From: DATBVX01 sp963705495
GTDB lineage: Bacteria > Pseudomonadota > Gammaproteobacteria > Steroidobacterales > Steroidobacteraceae
DNA: 64,000 nt
Direction: 5' to 3'
Assembly: GCA_963705495.1 (NCBI GenBank)
Contig: CAVPJQ010000005.1
Coordinates: forward strand, 1 to 64,000
This document shows positions 19,937 through 29,481 of the stretch, one piece after another. Below the pieces are notes generated by a model that was not told the origin of the DNA, made no database searches, and worked only from the letters and a program-made list of their open reading frames with translations. The position numbers and the translations under genes are program-made. The stretch's first letter is position 1. The number at the start of each line of letters is the position of its first letter.

Positions 19937-20965
19937 GTGCCAGTGGAATTTAGTCTGGGGACCTTTTCGGCAACGAAACGCGCGCCTTTTCCCGGCCTCG
20001 TAGTGGGTGAACGCGCCGTGGCTCTCGGTTCCGTGGACTCCTTCCTGCGTCGCACAGGACAGGGGCTGAATAGCACCGCCTCGGTGCTCGCATTACTGGA
20101 TGACTGGGAGCACAACTTCGCGGCGCTCCAGCGTGCGGCACATGCCTTGGCCGAAGGCAGTGCACCCGACTTCGCTCGCGAGGCAGCGGCTGTCGATTCC
20201 CTGGTGTTTCATCCGCCGGTGAACCTGCCACGACAGGTCTTCTGCTCGGGCGCCAACTACAAGAAGCACGTCGTGGACATCATCGTCGCGCAGGCGATGG
20301 AAGAGACCAAACACATGAATCCAGAGGAACGACGCGCGTACGGCACGCAGAAGATGGAGGAGCGCGCGGCGAAGGGTACGCCCTTCTTCTTCGTCAAGGC
20401 GCAATCGACCGTGGCCGGGGCGCGCGATCCGCTGGTGCTGCCTGCGGACGTGAAGCAACCCGACTGGGAGCTCGAACTCGGCGTCGTCATTGGCCGCCCG
20501 GCGCGCCGCGTGGCGCGTGAGCGCGCGCTCGAGCACGTGGCAGGCTACGTCGTGGTAAACGACATCACCAGTCGCGAGCGCGTGAATCGCCGGCCGGGTG
20601 ACATGCGCGAAATGGGAATGGACTGGGTGGCGAGCAAGTGCTCACCCGGCTACCTGCCGATGGGACCCTACTTGATACCCGCGCAGTTCGTCGGCGATCC
20701 GCAAGCGTTGCAAGTGACGCTCAAATTGAACGGCCAGACGATGCAGGACGAATCCACAGCAGACATGATCTTTGGTGTCGCGCGCCTGATCGAGGATCTG
20801 TCACGCCTGGTGCTGTTGCAGCCGGGCGACCTCATCTGCACTGGTTCGCCCTCAGGCAACGGCATACACCACGGTCGGCTGCTGCGCCCGGGTGACGTCA
20901 TTGAGGGCACGATCACCGGTCTCGGCACTCAGCGCAATGTCTGCATCGCTGAAGGCGACACCTGA
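19937..20965 (+). CDS. Fumarylacetoacetate hydrolase family protein A
   Basis: 342 residues from a GTG start at 19937 with a perfect AAGGAGG 6 nt upstream. The N-terminal region is followed by the FAH core: FCSGANYKKHVVDI (about 96-109), the metal-site segment PDWELELGVVIGR, NDITSRERVNRR and the late motif GDLICTGSPSGNG. Members hydrolyse or decarboxylate acylpyruvates and 2-oxo-hydroxy-dienoates after ring cleavage. It lies 12 bp after monooxygenase A and 9 bp before the cupin gene. Confidence 0.8.
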   Translation: MPVEFSLGTFSATKRAPFPGLVVGERAVALGSVDSFLRRTGQGLNSTASVLALLDDWEHNFAALQRAAHALAEGSAPDFAREAAAVDSLVFHPPVNLPRQVFCSGANYKKHVVDIIVAQAMEETKHMNPEERRAYGTQKMEERAAKGTPFFFVKAQSTVAGARDPLVLPADVKQPDWELELGVVIGRPARRVARERALEHVAGYVVVNDITSRERVNRRPGDMREMGMDWVASKCSPGYLPMGPYLIPAQFVGDPQALQVTLKLNGQTMQDESTADMIFGVARLIEDLSRLVLLQPGDLICTGSPSGNGIHHGRLLRPGDVIEGTITGLGTQRNVCIAEGDT

Positions 20966-20974
20966 GGGGTTCAC

Positions 20975-21457
20975 ATGAAGACTGCTACGCGCCGAGTCGT
21001 CACCGGGCACGACCCGCAAGGTCTCGCGATCGTGCGTCAGGACTCCGATCTCCCGGCGCTCGACATCGAAGGCGGAATCGCAAAGTTCACGCTAGTGTGG
21101 ACCACCAATCGTTCGCCCGCGAGCAACAACGACGAGACCGATGGCGCGCAGCGAACGGTGGGGCTCACCTCGCCCGGCGGTACTGTGCTGCGTATCGTCG
21201 ATTTCAAACCGGGTATGCGCTCACCCATGCATCGCACCAGTTCGATCGACTACGGCATCGTGCTCGATGGACTCATCGACCTGGAGCTGGATAGCGGCGA
21301 AGTGCGGCATCTCAAAGCGGGAGACGTCGTGATCCAGCGCGGCACAAACCACGCGTGGCACAACCCCGGACAGGCCTGGTCGCGCATGGCGTTCGTCCTG
21401 GTGGACGCGGAACCCGCGCGCGTCGGCAATCGAGTCCTCGAGGAGAACCTGCCGTGA
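20975..21457 (+). CDS. Small cupin protein
   Basis: The 160-residue product has one conserved cupin barrel. Motif 1 is around SPMHRTSSIDYGIVLDG and motif 2 around AGDVVIQRGTNHAWHNPG. It is far shorter than gentisate or homogentisate dioxygenases (about 340-440 residues) and has only part of the usual His set, so ring-cleaving activity is uncertain; it may be an isomerase, a ligand sensor or a small oxygenase. GAGGGG precedes the ATG. Its TGA overlaps the next gene's GTG. Confidence 0.7.
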   Translation: MKTATRRVVTGHDPQGLAIVRQDSDLPALDIEGGIAKFTLVWTTNRSPASNNDETDGAQRTVGLTSPGGTVLRIVDFKPGMRSPMHRTSSIDYGIVLDGLIDLELDSGEVRHLKAGDVVIQRGTNHAWHNPGQAWSRMAFVLVDAEPARVGNRVLEENLP

Positions 21458-22437
21458 AGCTCGCTACTTTGCCCGATGGCACGCGAGATGGCCGCTTGGT
21501 CATGGTTTCAAGCGACCTGTCGCTCGCGGTGTCCGCCACGAATATCGCGCCCACCCTGCAACAAGCACTCGATCATTGGACCGAGTCTGCCCCGCTCCTC
21601 GAGAAGTTGTATGGCGAATTGTGTGCCGGGCGCGCACCTGGCGCTGTGGCCTTCAATGCAGTTGCCGCACTCGCGCCGTTGCCTCGTGCCTGGCAATGGT
21701 TGGACGGCTCGGCCTTCCAGTCGCATGGCGACCTCATGGCCAAAGTGTTCAAGATCACCAACCCCCAGTCCGATCGCCCCCTGATGTACCAAGGGTTGTC
21801 CGACCGGTTTCTCGCGCCGCGCGAGGGCGTGCCACTACCCAGCGAAGCGGACGGCATCGATTTCGAGGGGGAGTTCGGCGTGATCACCGACGAGGTGCCG
21901 ATGGGAAGCTCAGCCGCTGCCGCTGCAGTGCACATCCGGCTCATCGTGCAGATAAACGATTGGTCGCTGCGCACGCTGGCGCCGATCGAGATGAAAACTG
22001 GATTCGGCTGGATCCAGGCCAAGCCGGCCTGCAGCATGGCGCCCGTCGCGGTCACGCCTGATGAACTGGGACCCGCCTGGAAGGACGGACGTGTGGCGTT
22101 GCCACTTAAGGTCTGGTGGAACGGCCGCCAGTTCGGAGCTGCTAACGGCTACGCGATGGCATTCGGTTTTCCTCAACTCGTAGCACACGCAGCGCGTACA
22201 CGTCGGCTCTGTGCGGGCACCATCATCGGATCCGGGACGGTGTCGAACGAGAATTACCGCGAGGTGGGCTCGAGCTGTATCGCGGAGCGACGCGGTATTG
22301 AGACGGTCGATCTGGGTGAGGCGCGCACTCCTTATATGCGGTTCGGTGACGTGGTGCGCATGGAGGCGCAGCTTGCCGACGGCACGCCGTTGTTTGGTGC
22401 CATCGAGCAGCGCGTGGTCCAGGCGCCGGCGCCCTAG
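21454..22437 (+). CDS. Fumarylacetoacetate hydrolase family protein B
   Basis: 327 residues starting at a GTG (21454) that overlaps the cupin stop as GTGA. The N-terminus KLATLPDGTRDGRLVMVSSD is the typical opening of the FAH subfamily with an extra N-terminal domain. The core motif DFEGEFGVITDEVP carries the metal-binding acidic residues, followed by VQINDWSLR and GTIIGSGTVSNEN. It probably hydrolyses a fumarylacetoacetate- or acylpyruvate-like ring-fission product. Having two different FAH enzymes in one operon suggests two hydrolytic steps or substrates. Confidence 0.8.
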   Translation: MKLATLPDGTRDGRLVMVSSDLSLAVSATNIAPTLQQALDHWTESAPLLEKLYGELCAGRAPGAVAFNAVAALAPLPRAWQWLDGSAFQSHGDLMAKVFKITNPQSDRPLMYQGLSDRFLAPREGVPLPSEADGIDFEGEFGVITDEVPMGSSAAAAAVHIRLIVQINDWSLRTLAPIEMKTGFGWIQAKPACSMAPVAVTPDELGPAWKDGRVALPLKVWWNGRQFGAANGYAMAFGFPQLVAHAARTRRLCAGTIIGSGTVSNENYREVGSSCIAERRGIETVDLGEARTPYMRFGDVVRMEAQLADGTPLFGAIEQRVVQAPAP

Positions 22438-22490
22438 CCCACGATCCGTTCGCGCAGCTTGCATCCACCGCAACCACTCTTACTGAGACC

Positions 22491-23441
22491 ATGAACGTCA
22501 TTGTCACCGGCGCCCACGGATTCATCGGCCGCGCGCTGGTCGCACGCCTGTTGTCGGGTCCCGACGACTTGCTGCGTACGCCGATCACTCGCTTGATATT
22601 GCTCGATCAGCATTTCGCGGAGCGTGCTTCAGATCCACGCGTGCATCAGATAACTGGTGACTTCGGTGACGATCGAGTTCTCGAGCAGGCGTTGGCAGGA
22701 GGCGCGGACTTCGTATTCCATCTCGCCAGCCTCCCCGGCGGCGCGGCCGCGTGCGATTTCGCGCTTGGAATGCGCGTGAATCTGCAGGCGACGATCAATC
22801 TCCTCGACGCGCTGCGACGCCGGGCGGGTCGTCCCATCGTGGTGTTCGCAAGCTCCATTGCTGTGTATGGTGTGCCGCTCCCGCCACTGATCGACGAGGA
22901 AACGCGTCCCGAGCCGAGCCTGAGCTACGGCGCTCACAAGCTGATCGGCGAGATCCTGGTCCGGGACTACAGCGAGCGAGAGTTCATCGATGGGCGGGCG
23001 CTGCGATTGCCCGGCATCGTTTCAAGACCGGCGCAGCTTTCCGGACTGCTGTCTCAGTTCCTGAGCGACCTCATCCGCGAGCTGTCTGCGGGCCGGAGCT
23101 TCACGTGCCCGGTGTCGCCGGGCGGAAAGAGCTGGTGGATGTCGCGGCCCTGTGTCGTCGACAACCTGCTGCATGCCGCCGTTCTGCCAGTTGCGAGCGC
23201 CGCGCGACGCCGGGTGTGGCTCCTGCCCGTGTTGCACGCGTCGATGGGGGAGATTGTTGGCGCAATCGGGAGGGCACGGGGCGAGGATATGCGGCAGCGA
23301 GTGAGATACGAGCCGGATCGCGCGCTCGAGGCACAGTTCGCGAGCTACCCGCCCCTCAACTGCCCGAAGGCGCTGGCCGCAGGTTTTCGGAATGACGGCA
23401 CGCTCGAAGCGCTCGTGCGGCGTTCGCTGGAGGAATATTGA
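22491..23441 (+). CDS. NAD-dependent epimerase/dehydratase (extended SDR, DenD-like)
   Basis: 316 residues with the Rossmann motif VTGAHGFIGRALVARL at residues 4-19 and the SDR catalytic segment ASSIAVYG...SYGAHK (Tyr/Lys pair). The overall pattern, including HLASLPGGAAACDF and CVVDNLLHAAVLP, resembles D-erythronate-type dehydrogenases (DenD). Within this operon it may oxidise or epimerise a side-chain alcohol. Last gene of the plus-strand operon, converging on the minus-strand operon at 23455. Confidence 0.75.
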   Translation: MNVIVTGAHGFIGRALVARLLSGPDDLLRTPITRLILLDQHFAERASDPRVHQITGDFGDDRVLEQALAGGADFVFHLASLPGGAAACDFALGMRVNLQATINLLDALRRRAGRPIVVFASSIAVYGVPLPPLIDEETRPEPSLSYGAHKLIGEILVRDYSEREFIDGRALRLPGIVSRPAQLSGLLSQFLSDLIRELSAGRSFTCPVSPGGKSWWMSRPCVVDNLLHAAVLPVASAARRRVWLLPVLHASMGEIVGAIGRARGEDMRQRVRYEPDRALEAQFASYPPLNCPKALAAGFRNDGTLEALVRRSLEEY

Positions 23442-23454
23442 GTGGCGGGACCGC

Positions 23455-23661
23455 TCAGAACCGCGATGGTGGGGGACGGAACGCGAGTCCCTCGCGTTCG
23501 AGCTGCGCTTCCGCTTCGCGTTCCAGCGCCAGGTACCGCTGCACGCTCGGACGCTGTTCCATGCGACGCGCGTGATCGGCGTAGCCCGGAAACGGCGTTC
23601 CGTCGTAGCCTGCGCCAGTAACTCTGAACCAGACCCACGTTCTCCGTAAGCGGCTCAGCAT
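23455..23661 (-). pseudogene. Glutathione S-transferase C-terminal fragment
   Basis: This 68-residue frame (FPGYADHARRMEQRPSVQRY...LEREGLAFRPPPSRF) matches the last helices of a bacterial glutathione S-transferase (the xxPxVQRxLxxE pattern). There is no N-terminal thioredoxin fold upstream; the preceding DNA is the 3' end of the MetE-like gene. It is thus a truncated relic at the end of the minus-strand operon. A GST N-terminal fragment survives at 38534, about 15 kb away. Confidence 0.5.
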
Positions 23662-23697
23662 CCACGAGCAGTAATGGAATCTCGATTCCGAAGGTCA

Positions 23698-24852
23698 CTA
23701 GTAGCGAAGCGCGACCGTCGCACGGCGGGCGCCTTCGACGAGTGACTGCAACTTGGCCCAAGCGATCTCGTGATGAATGCGGCCGCCGAAACCGCAATCC
23801 GTACCGGCGATGACGTTTTCCTTCCCGACGATGCGCGCGAAACGCTGAATGCGCTCGGCAACGAGGTCGGGATGCTCGACGAGGTTGGTCGCGTGAGTCA
23901 CGACACCGGGGATGAGGATGCGGCCCTCGGGGAGCATGGCCGTCTCCCACACGTGGTACTCGTGCTCGTGGCGTACATTGGCGGCTTCGAACAGATAGGC
24001 ACCCGCTTTCACGGCGAGGATCACCTCGAGCAGGTCCGCAAGCGTGATGTCATTCGCGTGTGGCCCATGCCAGCTGCCCCAACAGATGTGGTAGCGAATG
24101 CGATCTTCGGGGATGCGTTCGAGCGCATGATTCAATGCTTCGACGCGCAGCAAGCAACGCTTGCGATATGACTCGAGGCCCATCGCGATGCCGATGCGAT
24201 CCCAGAGCGCCGCGGTCCAGGCATCGTCTACCTGTACGAGGAAGCCTGCGTTCGCGATGCTTTCGTATTCGACTCGCAAAGCATCGGCCAGGGCATACAC
24301 GAATTCCTTGTCGCTCGTGTAGTAATCGTTCTCGCGATACGGCTCGATGCTCGCCGGAGCTGTGACCGGAAGAAACGATTCGGTTACTGAAACCCCGTGG
24401 AGCGCTGCACGCAGATTATCGACATCCCGCTGGATGAAGCTCTGGCCGTTATAGGACACGGGTGCGACGCACACACTGACGGTTGGGCGGCTGGCGGGAC
24501 TCGCCGACTGGTAACCGGAAGAATAGAAGAGAGTCCCCGTCCGCGTGGCTTCAGCGTAGTAGTTGGGAAAGTCTGCGCGGTCCTTCCCCTGCAGCAGTGC
24601 GGGCTTTCGGTCGGGACTTGCCGGACGCTGCTCGAAGCCGCCAAGCCGCTCGTCGAGATATGCGAGCCAGTGCCGCTTGCCCAATTCACCGTCGTTGACG
24701 ACGTCGATCCCAACTTCCACCTGCCGGCGTACGATTGCATCGACCTCGCGCCGCAATCGCGCTTCGTAATCCGCTGCCAGCGGGTCGAGACCTTCCGGAA
24801 TCGGAAGGCTCCCGACATGCGTAGTCAGGATGCGCTCGGTACTGCGCTTCAT
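23698..24852 (-). CDS. MetE C-terminal-like zinc methyltransferase A
   Basis: 384 residues of the cobalamin-independent methionine synthase C-terminal barrel family. It opens ERILTTHVGSLPIPEGL, has VVNDGELGK, the zinc motif YH255-I-C257-W and a third ligand C353 in AGTDCGFGG. The full MetE N-terminal half is absent, as in stand-alone homologues and in epoxyalkane:CoM transferase. The Zn site activates a thiol (homocysteine, CoM or another) for alkyl transfer. It starts 13 bp after the TonB receptor stop, in one operon with a second MetE-like gene (27300). Role in aromatic demethylation is inferred. Confidence 0.75.
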   Translation of the reverse strand: MKRSTERILTTHVGSLPIPEGLDPLAADYEARLRREVDAIVRRQVEVGIDVVNDGELGKRHWLAYLDERLGGFEQRPASPDRKPALLQGKDRADFPNYYAEATRTGTLFYSSGYQSASPASRPTVSVCVAPVSYNGQSFIQRDVDNLRAALHGVSVTESFLPVTAPASIEPYRENDYYTSDKEFVYALADALRVEYESIANAGFLVQVDDAWTAALWDRIGIAMGLESYRKRCLLRVEALNHALERIPEDRIRYHICWGSWHGPHANDITLADLLEVILAVKAGAYLFEAANVRHEHEYHVWETAMLPEGRILIPGVVTHATNLVEHPDLVAERIQRFARIVGKENVIAGTDCGFGGRIHHEIAWAKLQSLVEGARRATVALRY

Positions 24853-24865
24853 CCGCGCTGCAAGC

Positions 24866-27160
24866 CTAGAAATTCACGGCGAACCGAATACCGTAGGTTT
24901 GCGGCGGGCGGAGCGTCGCCGCAGTCAACGTAGCACCGGCGAGCGGGTTCGGGAACGTTGACTGCATGACGTCCTCGTCCTCGATGTTCTCAATGTAGGC
25001 CGAGACGCTCCAGTGACTGGGCGAGTCGTAAGCGATGGAGGCACCGCTCATCCAGTACGCGTCCTGGACTTCGAGATCCAGGAACTCGAGGCCCGTCAAG
25101 GTATCCGACTGATAGTGCGTGTGCGCATCGAATACGAAGCGGCCACCATTGCCGAGCGACAGCTTCTGCTGGATGCCGAGGTTCAATGTCCATTCCGGCG
25201 ACTGCGGAGGAGTCTTGCCACTGCAATCGACGATGAACGGCGTCGGCGGCGGGGCACCGACAAAGGGGCAGGACGTGCCCGGTGGCGGCCCGAAGTTCGG
25301 CAGGTTGTAGACGAACTCGTCGTACTCCGCATCGAGATACTGCACGTCGGCTGCCAGCAGCGTGTTTGGCGTCGCGAGGAACTGCAGTTCCAGTTCGATG
25401 CCCTTCATCGTCGCCTTGCCCACGTTTTCCGTCGGGAAAATCACCGTGCCGGTGCTGTCGCGGCCGAGGTGCGAGATCTGCTGATCCTTGTACTTCCAAT
25501 AGAACGCTTCGGCGTTGAACTGCAGGCGATCGTCGAGGAAGCGATTCTTGGAGCCGAGCGTGTAGGCCGTGATCTTCTCGGGGTCGTACGTCGGGTCATC
25601 ATGCGAAAAGAAAAATCCGCCGGCCTTGAATCCGGTCTCGACCGAAGCGTAGAGCAGCGATTGCGGCGCCACGTCCCATTCGGCGCCGGCCCGCCAGGTC
25701 GTCTCCGACCAGGTCTTGCTCGTGTCTAGCACGATTGGCGCTCCCGGAATCGTCACCTGCCCGACGCCGCCAAAGCAGAACTGCGGACCCGCCGGCGGTG
25801 GAATAAAGACTCCCGGGCAGAGCACCTGCGCCGCATTGAGCACCCCCTCGAAGTCCTTGTCGTCGTGCGTGTAGCGCACGCCGGCGGTCAATCGAAAGGT
25901 ATCGCTCAGCTTGAAGCCGATCCGGGCGAATCCGGCGTAGCTCTTGGTGGTCGGGTCGTAGTCCTGTGCGGAAGCGTTGTATTGCTGATCGTAGGTCGGC
26001 GTGGAATCGATGTCCTCGTTCAGGTAGTAGCCACCAAGCAGATAGCTCACGGTGCGATCCGTGTTCGATGCGAATCGCACTTCAAGCGAACTCTGCTTGT
26101 CGGTTTCCTCCTGATCGATCAGGAAGCTTGGTGCAACGCTGAAGTAGTCGATTTCACCGTGACGATATGCGGGAATGACCGTGAGCGTGCCCGCATCGGT
26201 TTTCCAGTCAAGTGTAACGCTTGCGCCCCAATAGGTGTTGTCCTGCGTCAGCTTGACGGGCGTGGGAACGAACAGAGCCTTCTGCAGCAGCGGTCCGTAG
26301 AAATCTCCGGCCGTGAAGATGAGCGTCTGCGAATAGATGGCGTTGATCGGGTCCGACGCCGCGCCGGCGCGTGCTCCCGCCGCCGTGAAGCCACCGGCAG
26401 GATCAAGGATGGTCGCGCCGACTCCCTTGCCACCCATGTGGTAGTAGTCGGCACTCACCAGCAGCGACAGCGCGTCGTTCGGTGTGAAGTTCACTTGCAG
26501 GCGGCCAGCCTGCGACTTTTCGTCGTCCGTGCCATCTGAGAAATATCCATCGTGCTCGACGATCTGCGCGGCGGCGCGCGCCGCCACCGTGTCGCCAAGC
26601 GGCACGTTCACGGCGCCTTCAAATCTCACCAGCCCCTCGTTGCCCAAATCGAGTGTGGCATCACCACCCAACTCGTGTGTTGGCTTGCGGGTAACCAGGT
26701 TGAGCGCACCCCCCGTGGCGTTGCGGCCGTATAGCGTGCCTTGAGGCCCCTTCAGAATCTCCACGCGATCCAGATCGTAGAAATGCCCGCCAACACCCGA
26801 CGGGCGCGCGAGCACTACATCATCGAGATTCACGGCGATCGCCGCATCGGAGAGTGCGTTACCATTGAAATTGCCGACGCCGCGAAGATAGAGAAGCGGA
26901 TAGGGGCCGGCCGCACTCGAGACCTGCAATGAAGGAACCAGGGCGGTGAGGTCTTGCACGCCAGTCACGCCCGCCTCGCTCAGGGCGTCACCCGACAACG
27001 CGCTCACCGGCAGTGCGGCGCGCTGCAGGCTCTCCTCCACGCGCTGCGCTGTAACCACGACTTCTTCGAGGCTTGCGGATGCGGTCTCCTGCGCGTGCAC
27101 TCGTGGTTCAAGCGCCACACTTGTGATCAGGACCAGAACCGGTACAAGAGAAGTTCGCAT
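24866..27160 (-). CDS. TonB-dependent receptor
   Basis: 764 residues from the ATG at 27160, chosen because GGGGGGA lies just upstream and a signal peptide follows (MRTSLVPVLVLITSVALEPRVHA). A TonB-box-like LEEVVVTAQR, a plug domain (LRGVGNFNG, VEILKGPQGTLYGRNATGG) and a 22-strand-type barrel ending PQTYGIRFAVNF with terminal Phe are intact. It should import the island's aromatic substrate or a conjugate across the outer membrane. It sits between two MetE-like genes on the minus strand. Confidence 0.85.
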   Translation of the reverse strand: MRTSLVPVLVLITSVALEPRVHAQETASASLEEVVVTAQRVEESLQRAALPVSALSGDALSEAGVTGVQDLTALVPSLQVSSAAGPYPLLYLRGVGNFNGNALSDAAIAVNLDDVVLARPSGVGGHFYDLDRVEILKGPQGTLYGRNATGGALNLVTRKPTHELGGDATLDLGNEGLVRFEGAVNVPLGDTVAARAAAQIVEHDGYFSDGTDDEKSQAGRLQVNFTPNDALSLLVSADYYHMGGKGVGATILDPAGGFTAAGARAGAASDPINAIYSQTLIFTAGDFYGPLLQKALFVPTPVKLTQDNTYWGASVTLDWKTDAGTLTVIPAYRHGEIDYFSVAPSFLIDQEETDKQSSLEVRFASNTDRTVSYLLGGYYLNEDIDSTPTYDQQYNASAQDYDPTTKSYAGFARIGFKLSDTFRLTAGVRYTHDDKDFEGVLNAAQVLCPGVFIPPPAGPQFCFGGVGQVTIPGAPIVLDTSKTWSETTWRAGAEWDVAPQSLLYASVETGFKAGGFFFSHDDPTYDPEKITAYTLGSKNRFLDDRLQFNAEAFYWKYKDQQISHLGRDSTGTVIFPTENVGKATMKGIELELQFLATPNTLLAADVQYLDAEYDEFVYNLPNFGPPPGTSCPFVGAPPPTPFIVDCSGKTPPQSPEWTLNLGIQQKLSLGNGGRFVFDAHTHYQSDTLTGLEFLDLEVQDAYWMSGASIAYDSPSHWSVSAYIENIEDEDVMQSTFPNPLAGATLTAATLRPPQTYGIRFAVNF

Positions 27161-27299
27161 GACATCCCCCCTGTGCATGCAGAGCAAGGCTTGAGCGAGC
27201 CTAACCAGCAGCGGGAAGCGCCGGAAATGAATTGATTGAATCCGCGCGATTCGACAAAGCGATCGGTCGTTTGTGGCGCTGCCGCGACGTGAACGACGG

Positions 27300-28370
27300 C
27301 TAGGCGGAAGCGATCTCGCGGTGCAGGCGCAGCAGTTCCGCAATGCGCGCGGGTGGTCGGCGACCGAGACCGCACTCACAGGCCACACCAAAGCTAGGAA
27401 GGACACGGGTCGCGGCCGCCAGCTTGCGGCGCGCCGCCTCGACGCCATCGTCCAAGTGCACGAGACCGAGAAAGATCTCCGTGGCAGCGGGTTTCCGCAA
27501 TCCCGCGAGGGGCGCGAAGTAGGCGTCGTCTTCCCTGTCGATCGGCACTGGAAGATGAATCCATTCGAGCGACCGATGAATCTCTCCGATCACACGATTG
27601 GCCAGATCAGTCACGACACTCGTATCCTTGGGTTGAACGAGGTGCTGACCCTCGGGGTCGCCGTAACAGAAGTGAAGACCGACCTCTACGCCCGGCGGCA
27701 CAGCATCGACCATGCGCGCCACCGTTGACATCATCTCTGCGCGCGTCAGCTTGCAGCCGAGCTCGTGCACATCAGGTCCGAAGCGTTTCAGCCAATCGGT
27801 CGATTCCGCTATCTGGGTTTCGCCCGCGATGTCCCATTGAATGGCGAGGTCCTGGGGCGGAATCGCCTGGGCGATCTCGGCCAGCTCCTGCTTCATGGCT
27901 TGCTCGTAGACCGGTAATACCTCGTAGTAGTGCTTTGGATGCAGGAACGCAAAGACCACGACCGTGGGCGTCGGCAGGCTCACCTGGAATCGAGTGTTCT
28001 GCGCCACGCGCCCGGCATCGCGCTGACGCCGGAAAGCGGCGTAGGATGAATGTGCCATCTCGGCGTACCCCAGCGGATTGAAATGCAGCGCCGTGGCAGC
28101 TCGGCCCGACTTCAAGCCGAAGAGCGGGAAACTTTGTGGCACCGGACCACCAAACACCGGAATTTCCTGGATGAGCTCGAGCCCGCGCACCGATTTCATG
28201 CGCTGGCCCTGGTAACCGATCCACTTGAGTCGCTCACCCGTCTCGCCGTCGGGTATGCGCTTGATCAGGTGCCCGAGAATCGAGCCTACGACCTCAAACA
28301 CGGCATCAGCCGAAGCAAGCGGAATGCTTCCTACGAGGTGAACCGCGCGCGACGGAGAAGTACTCGTCAT
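27300..28370 (-). CDS. MetE-like zinc methyltransferase B
   Basis: 356 residues, related to the gene at 31747 and more distantly to the one at 23698. It has the Zn motif LH233-F-C235-YGD and a final Cys333 in VACECGLGRR; between them lie IQWDIAGE and WIHLPVPIDREDDAYFAPL. The product is a single barrel without the MetE N-terminal domain. First gene of the minus-strand operon, divergent from the LysR gene, with 146 bp between them for control. Substrates unknown; thiol-dependent methyl transfer is the family expectation. Confidence 0.7.
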   Translation of the reverse strand: MTSTSPSRAVHLVGSIPLASADAVFEVVGSILGHLIKRIPDGETGERLKWIGYQGQRMKSVRGLELIQEIPVFGGPVPQSFPLFGLKSGRAATALHFNPLGYAEMAHSSYAAFRRQRDAGRVAQNTRFQVSLPTPTVVVFAFLHPKHYYEVLPVYEQAMKQELAEIAQAIPPQDLAIQWDIAGETQIAESTDWLKRFGPDVHELGCKLTRAEMMSTVARMVDAVPPGVEVGLHFCYGDPEGQHLVQPKDTSVVTDLANRVIGEIHRSLEWIHLPVPIDREDDAYFAPLAGLRKPAATEIFLGLVHLDDGVEAARRKLAAATRVLPSFGVACECGLGRRPPARIAELLRLHREIASA

Positions 28371-28516
28371 TGGACTGGCCTCTGCGACCTCGAAGCGCGC
28401 GGATCATCCCATCGCTGGCGCGACGCGGGAAACGAATCGGGTCGATGGTCGCAATTCACCGCGTTGATCACTGGCTGCGGTAGCATGGGTGTCCTGGCAC
28501 CCCGGAACGCTCAGCC

Positions 28517-29446
28517 ATGGGTGGCAGCGTTGCGATGGCAGTACGCTACAAACATCTCGATCTCAATCTCCTAGTCGTACTCGATGCACTCCTCGTCGAG
28601 AAGAGCCCGACGCGGGCTGGCGAAAAGGTGTTCCTCAGCCAGTCAGCTGTGAGCAGCGCACTCGCCCGCCTCAGGGCGCATTTCAACGATGAGCTGCTGG
28701 TGCAGGTGGGCCGCCGCATGGAGTTGACCCCGCTGGGGCAGAGCCTCGCCGCTCCGGTGCGGGAAACGCTGCTCAAGATCCAGTCAACTTTCGAAACACA
28801 GCCGGAATTCGACGCGCGGACCTCGCGCAACCACTTTCAGATCGTCGCTTCCGACTACATCGTCAGCGTGCTCATGGGCGAAGTCATACGCCGGGCCAGT
28901 ATCGAGGCGCCAAAGGTCAGCATCGAAATCGTGCAGCCAGCCGAGCACCCGCGCGATGCGCTCGATCACGGCAACGTCGACATGCTGATCTTCCCGGAAT
29001 ACCTCCTGTCGCAGGAGCATCCGAAGCGCACGCTCTTCGAAGAAACGGAGAGTTGTGTCGTCTGGGCCGGAAACACTCATGTGGGTGACACGCTGAGCCT
29101 CGAGCAATACCTGTCGCTCGGCCATGTCGTGTGCCGCATGGGCACCACCCGCGTAGCGGCCTTTGAAGAGTGGTTCGTCGAGAGGTACGGCCATGTGCGC
29201 CGGATCGAGACCATGGTCAATAGCTTCACCGACATGCTGCGTGTGCTGATCGGCACGCAGCGGATAGCAACGACGCATACCCGGCTCGCTGCTCTCTTTG
29301 CGCGCACAACCCCACTGCGCCTGCTGAAGCCGCCCTTTGAATTTCCGGCACTCGTCATGGCCCTGCAGTGGCACAGCTACCGCGATGTCGATCCGGCTAG
29401 CATCTGGATGCGCAAGCTGATCGCGGAAGTAGCCGCGTCGATCTGA
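28517..29446 (+). CDS. LysR-family regulator (NodD-like)
   Basis: Up to 309 residues; the start may be at 28535 (MAVRYKHLDLNLLVVLDALL), since that is where family similarity begins. An N-terminal winged helix-turn-helix (VFLSQSAVSSALARLRAHFND) precedes the effector domain. The KHLDLNLLVVLDALL opening and weakly conserved tail resemble the NodD/NahR/LinR branch that senses aromatic compounds. It is divergent from the MetE-like B-TonB-MetE-like A operon and is the only regulator in module 4, so it probably controls the whole island. Confidence 0.85.
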   Translation: MGGSVAMAVRYKHLDLNLLVVLDALLVEKSPTRAGEKVFLSQSAVSSALARLRAHFNDELLVQVGRRMELTPLGQSLAAPVRETLLKIQSTFETQPEFDARTSRNHFQIVASDYIVSVLMGEVIRRASIEAPKVSIEIVQPAEHPRDALDHGNVDMLIFPEYLLSQEHPKRTLFEETESCVVWAGNTHVGDTLSLEQYLSLGHVVCRMGTTRVAAFEEWFVERYGHVRRIETMVNSFTDMLRVLIGTQRIATTHTRLAALFARTTPLRLLKPPFEFPALVMALQWHSYRDVDPASIWMRKLIAEVAASI

Positions 29447-29481
29447 CTTCCCGCCGCTTGCCGGGGCCGGCTGCCTCGGCT

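Noticed and set aside
20975..21457. Cupin as gentisate or homogentisate dioxygenase
   Set aside because: At 160 residues with an incomplete metal-binding His set it is too short for those enzymes.
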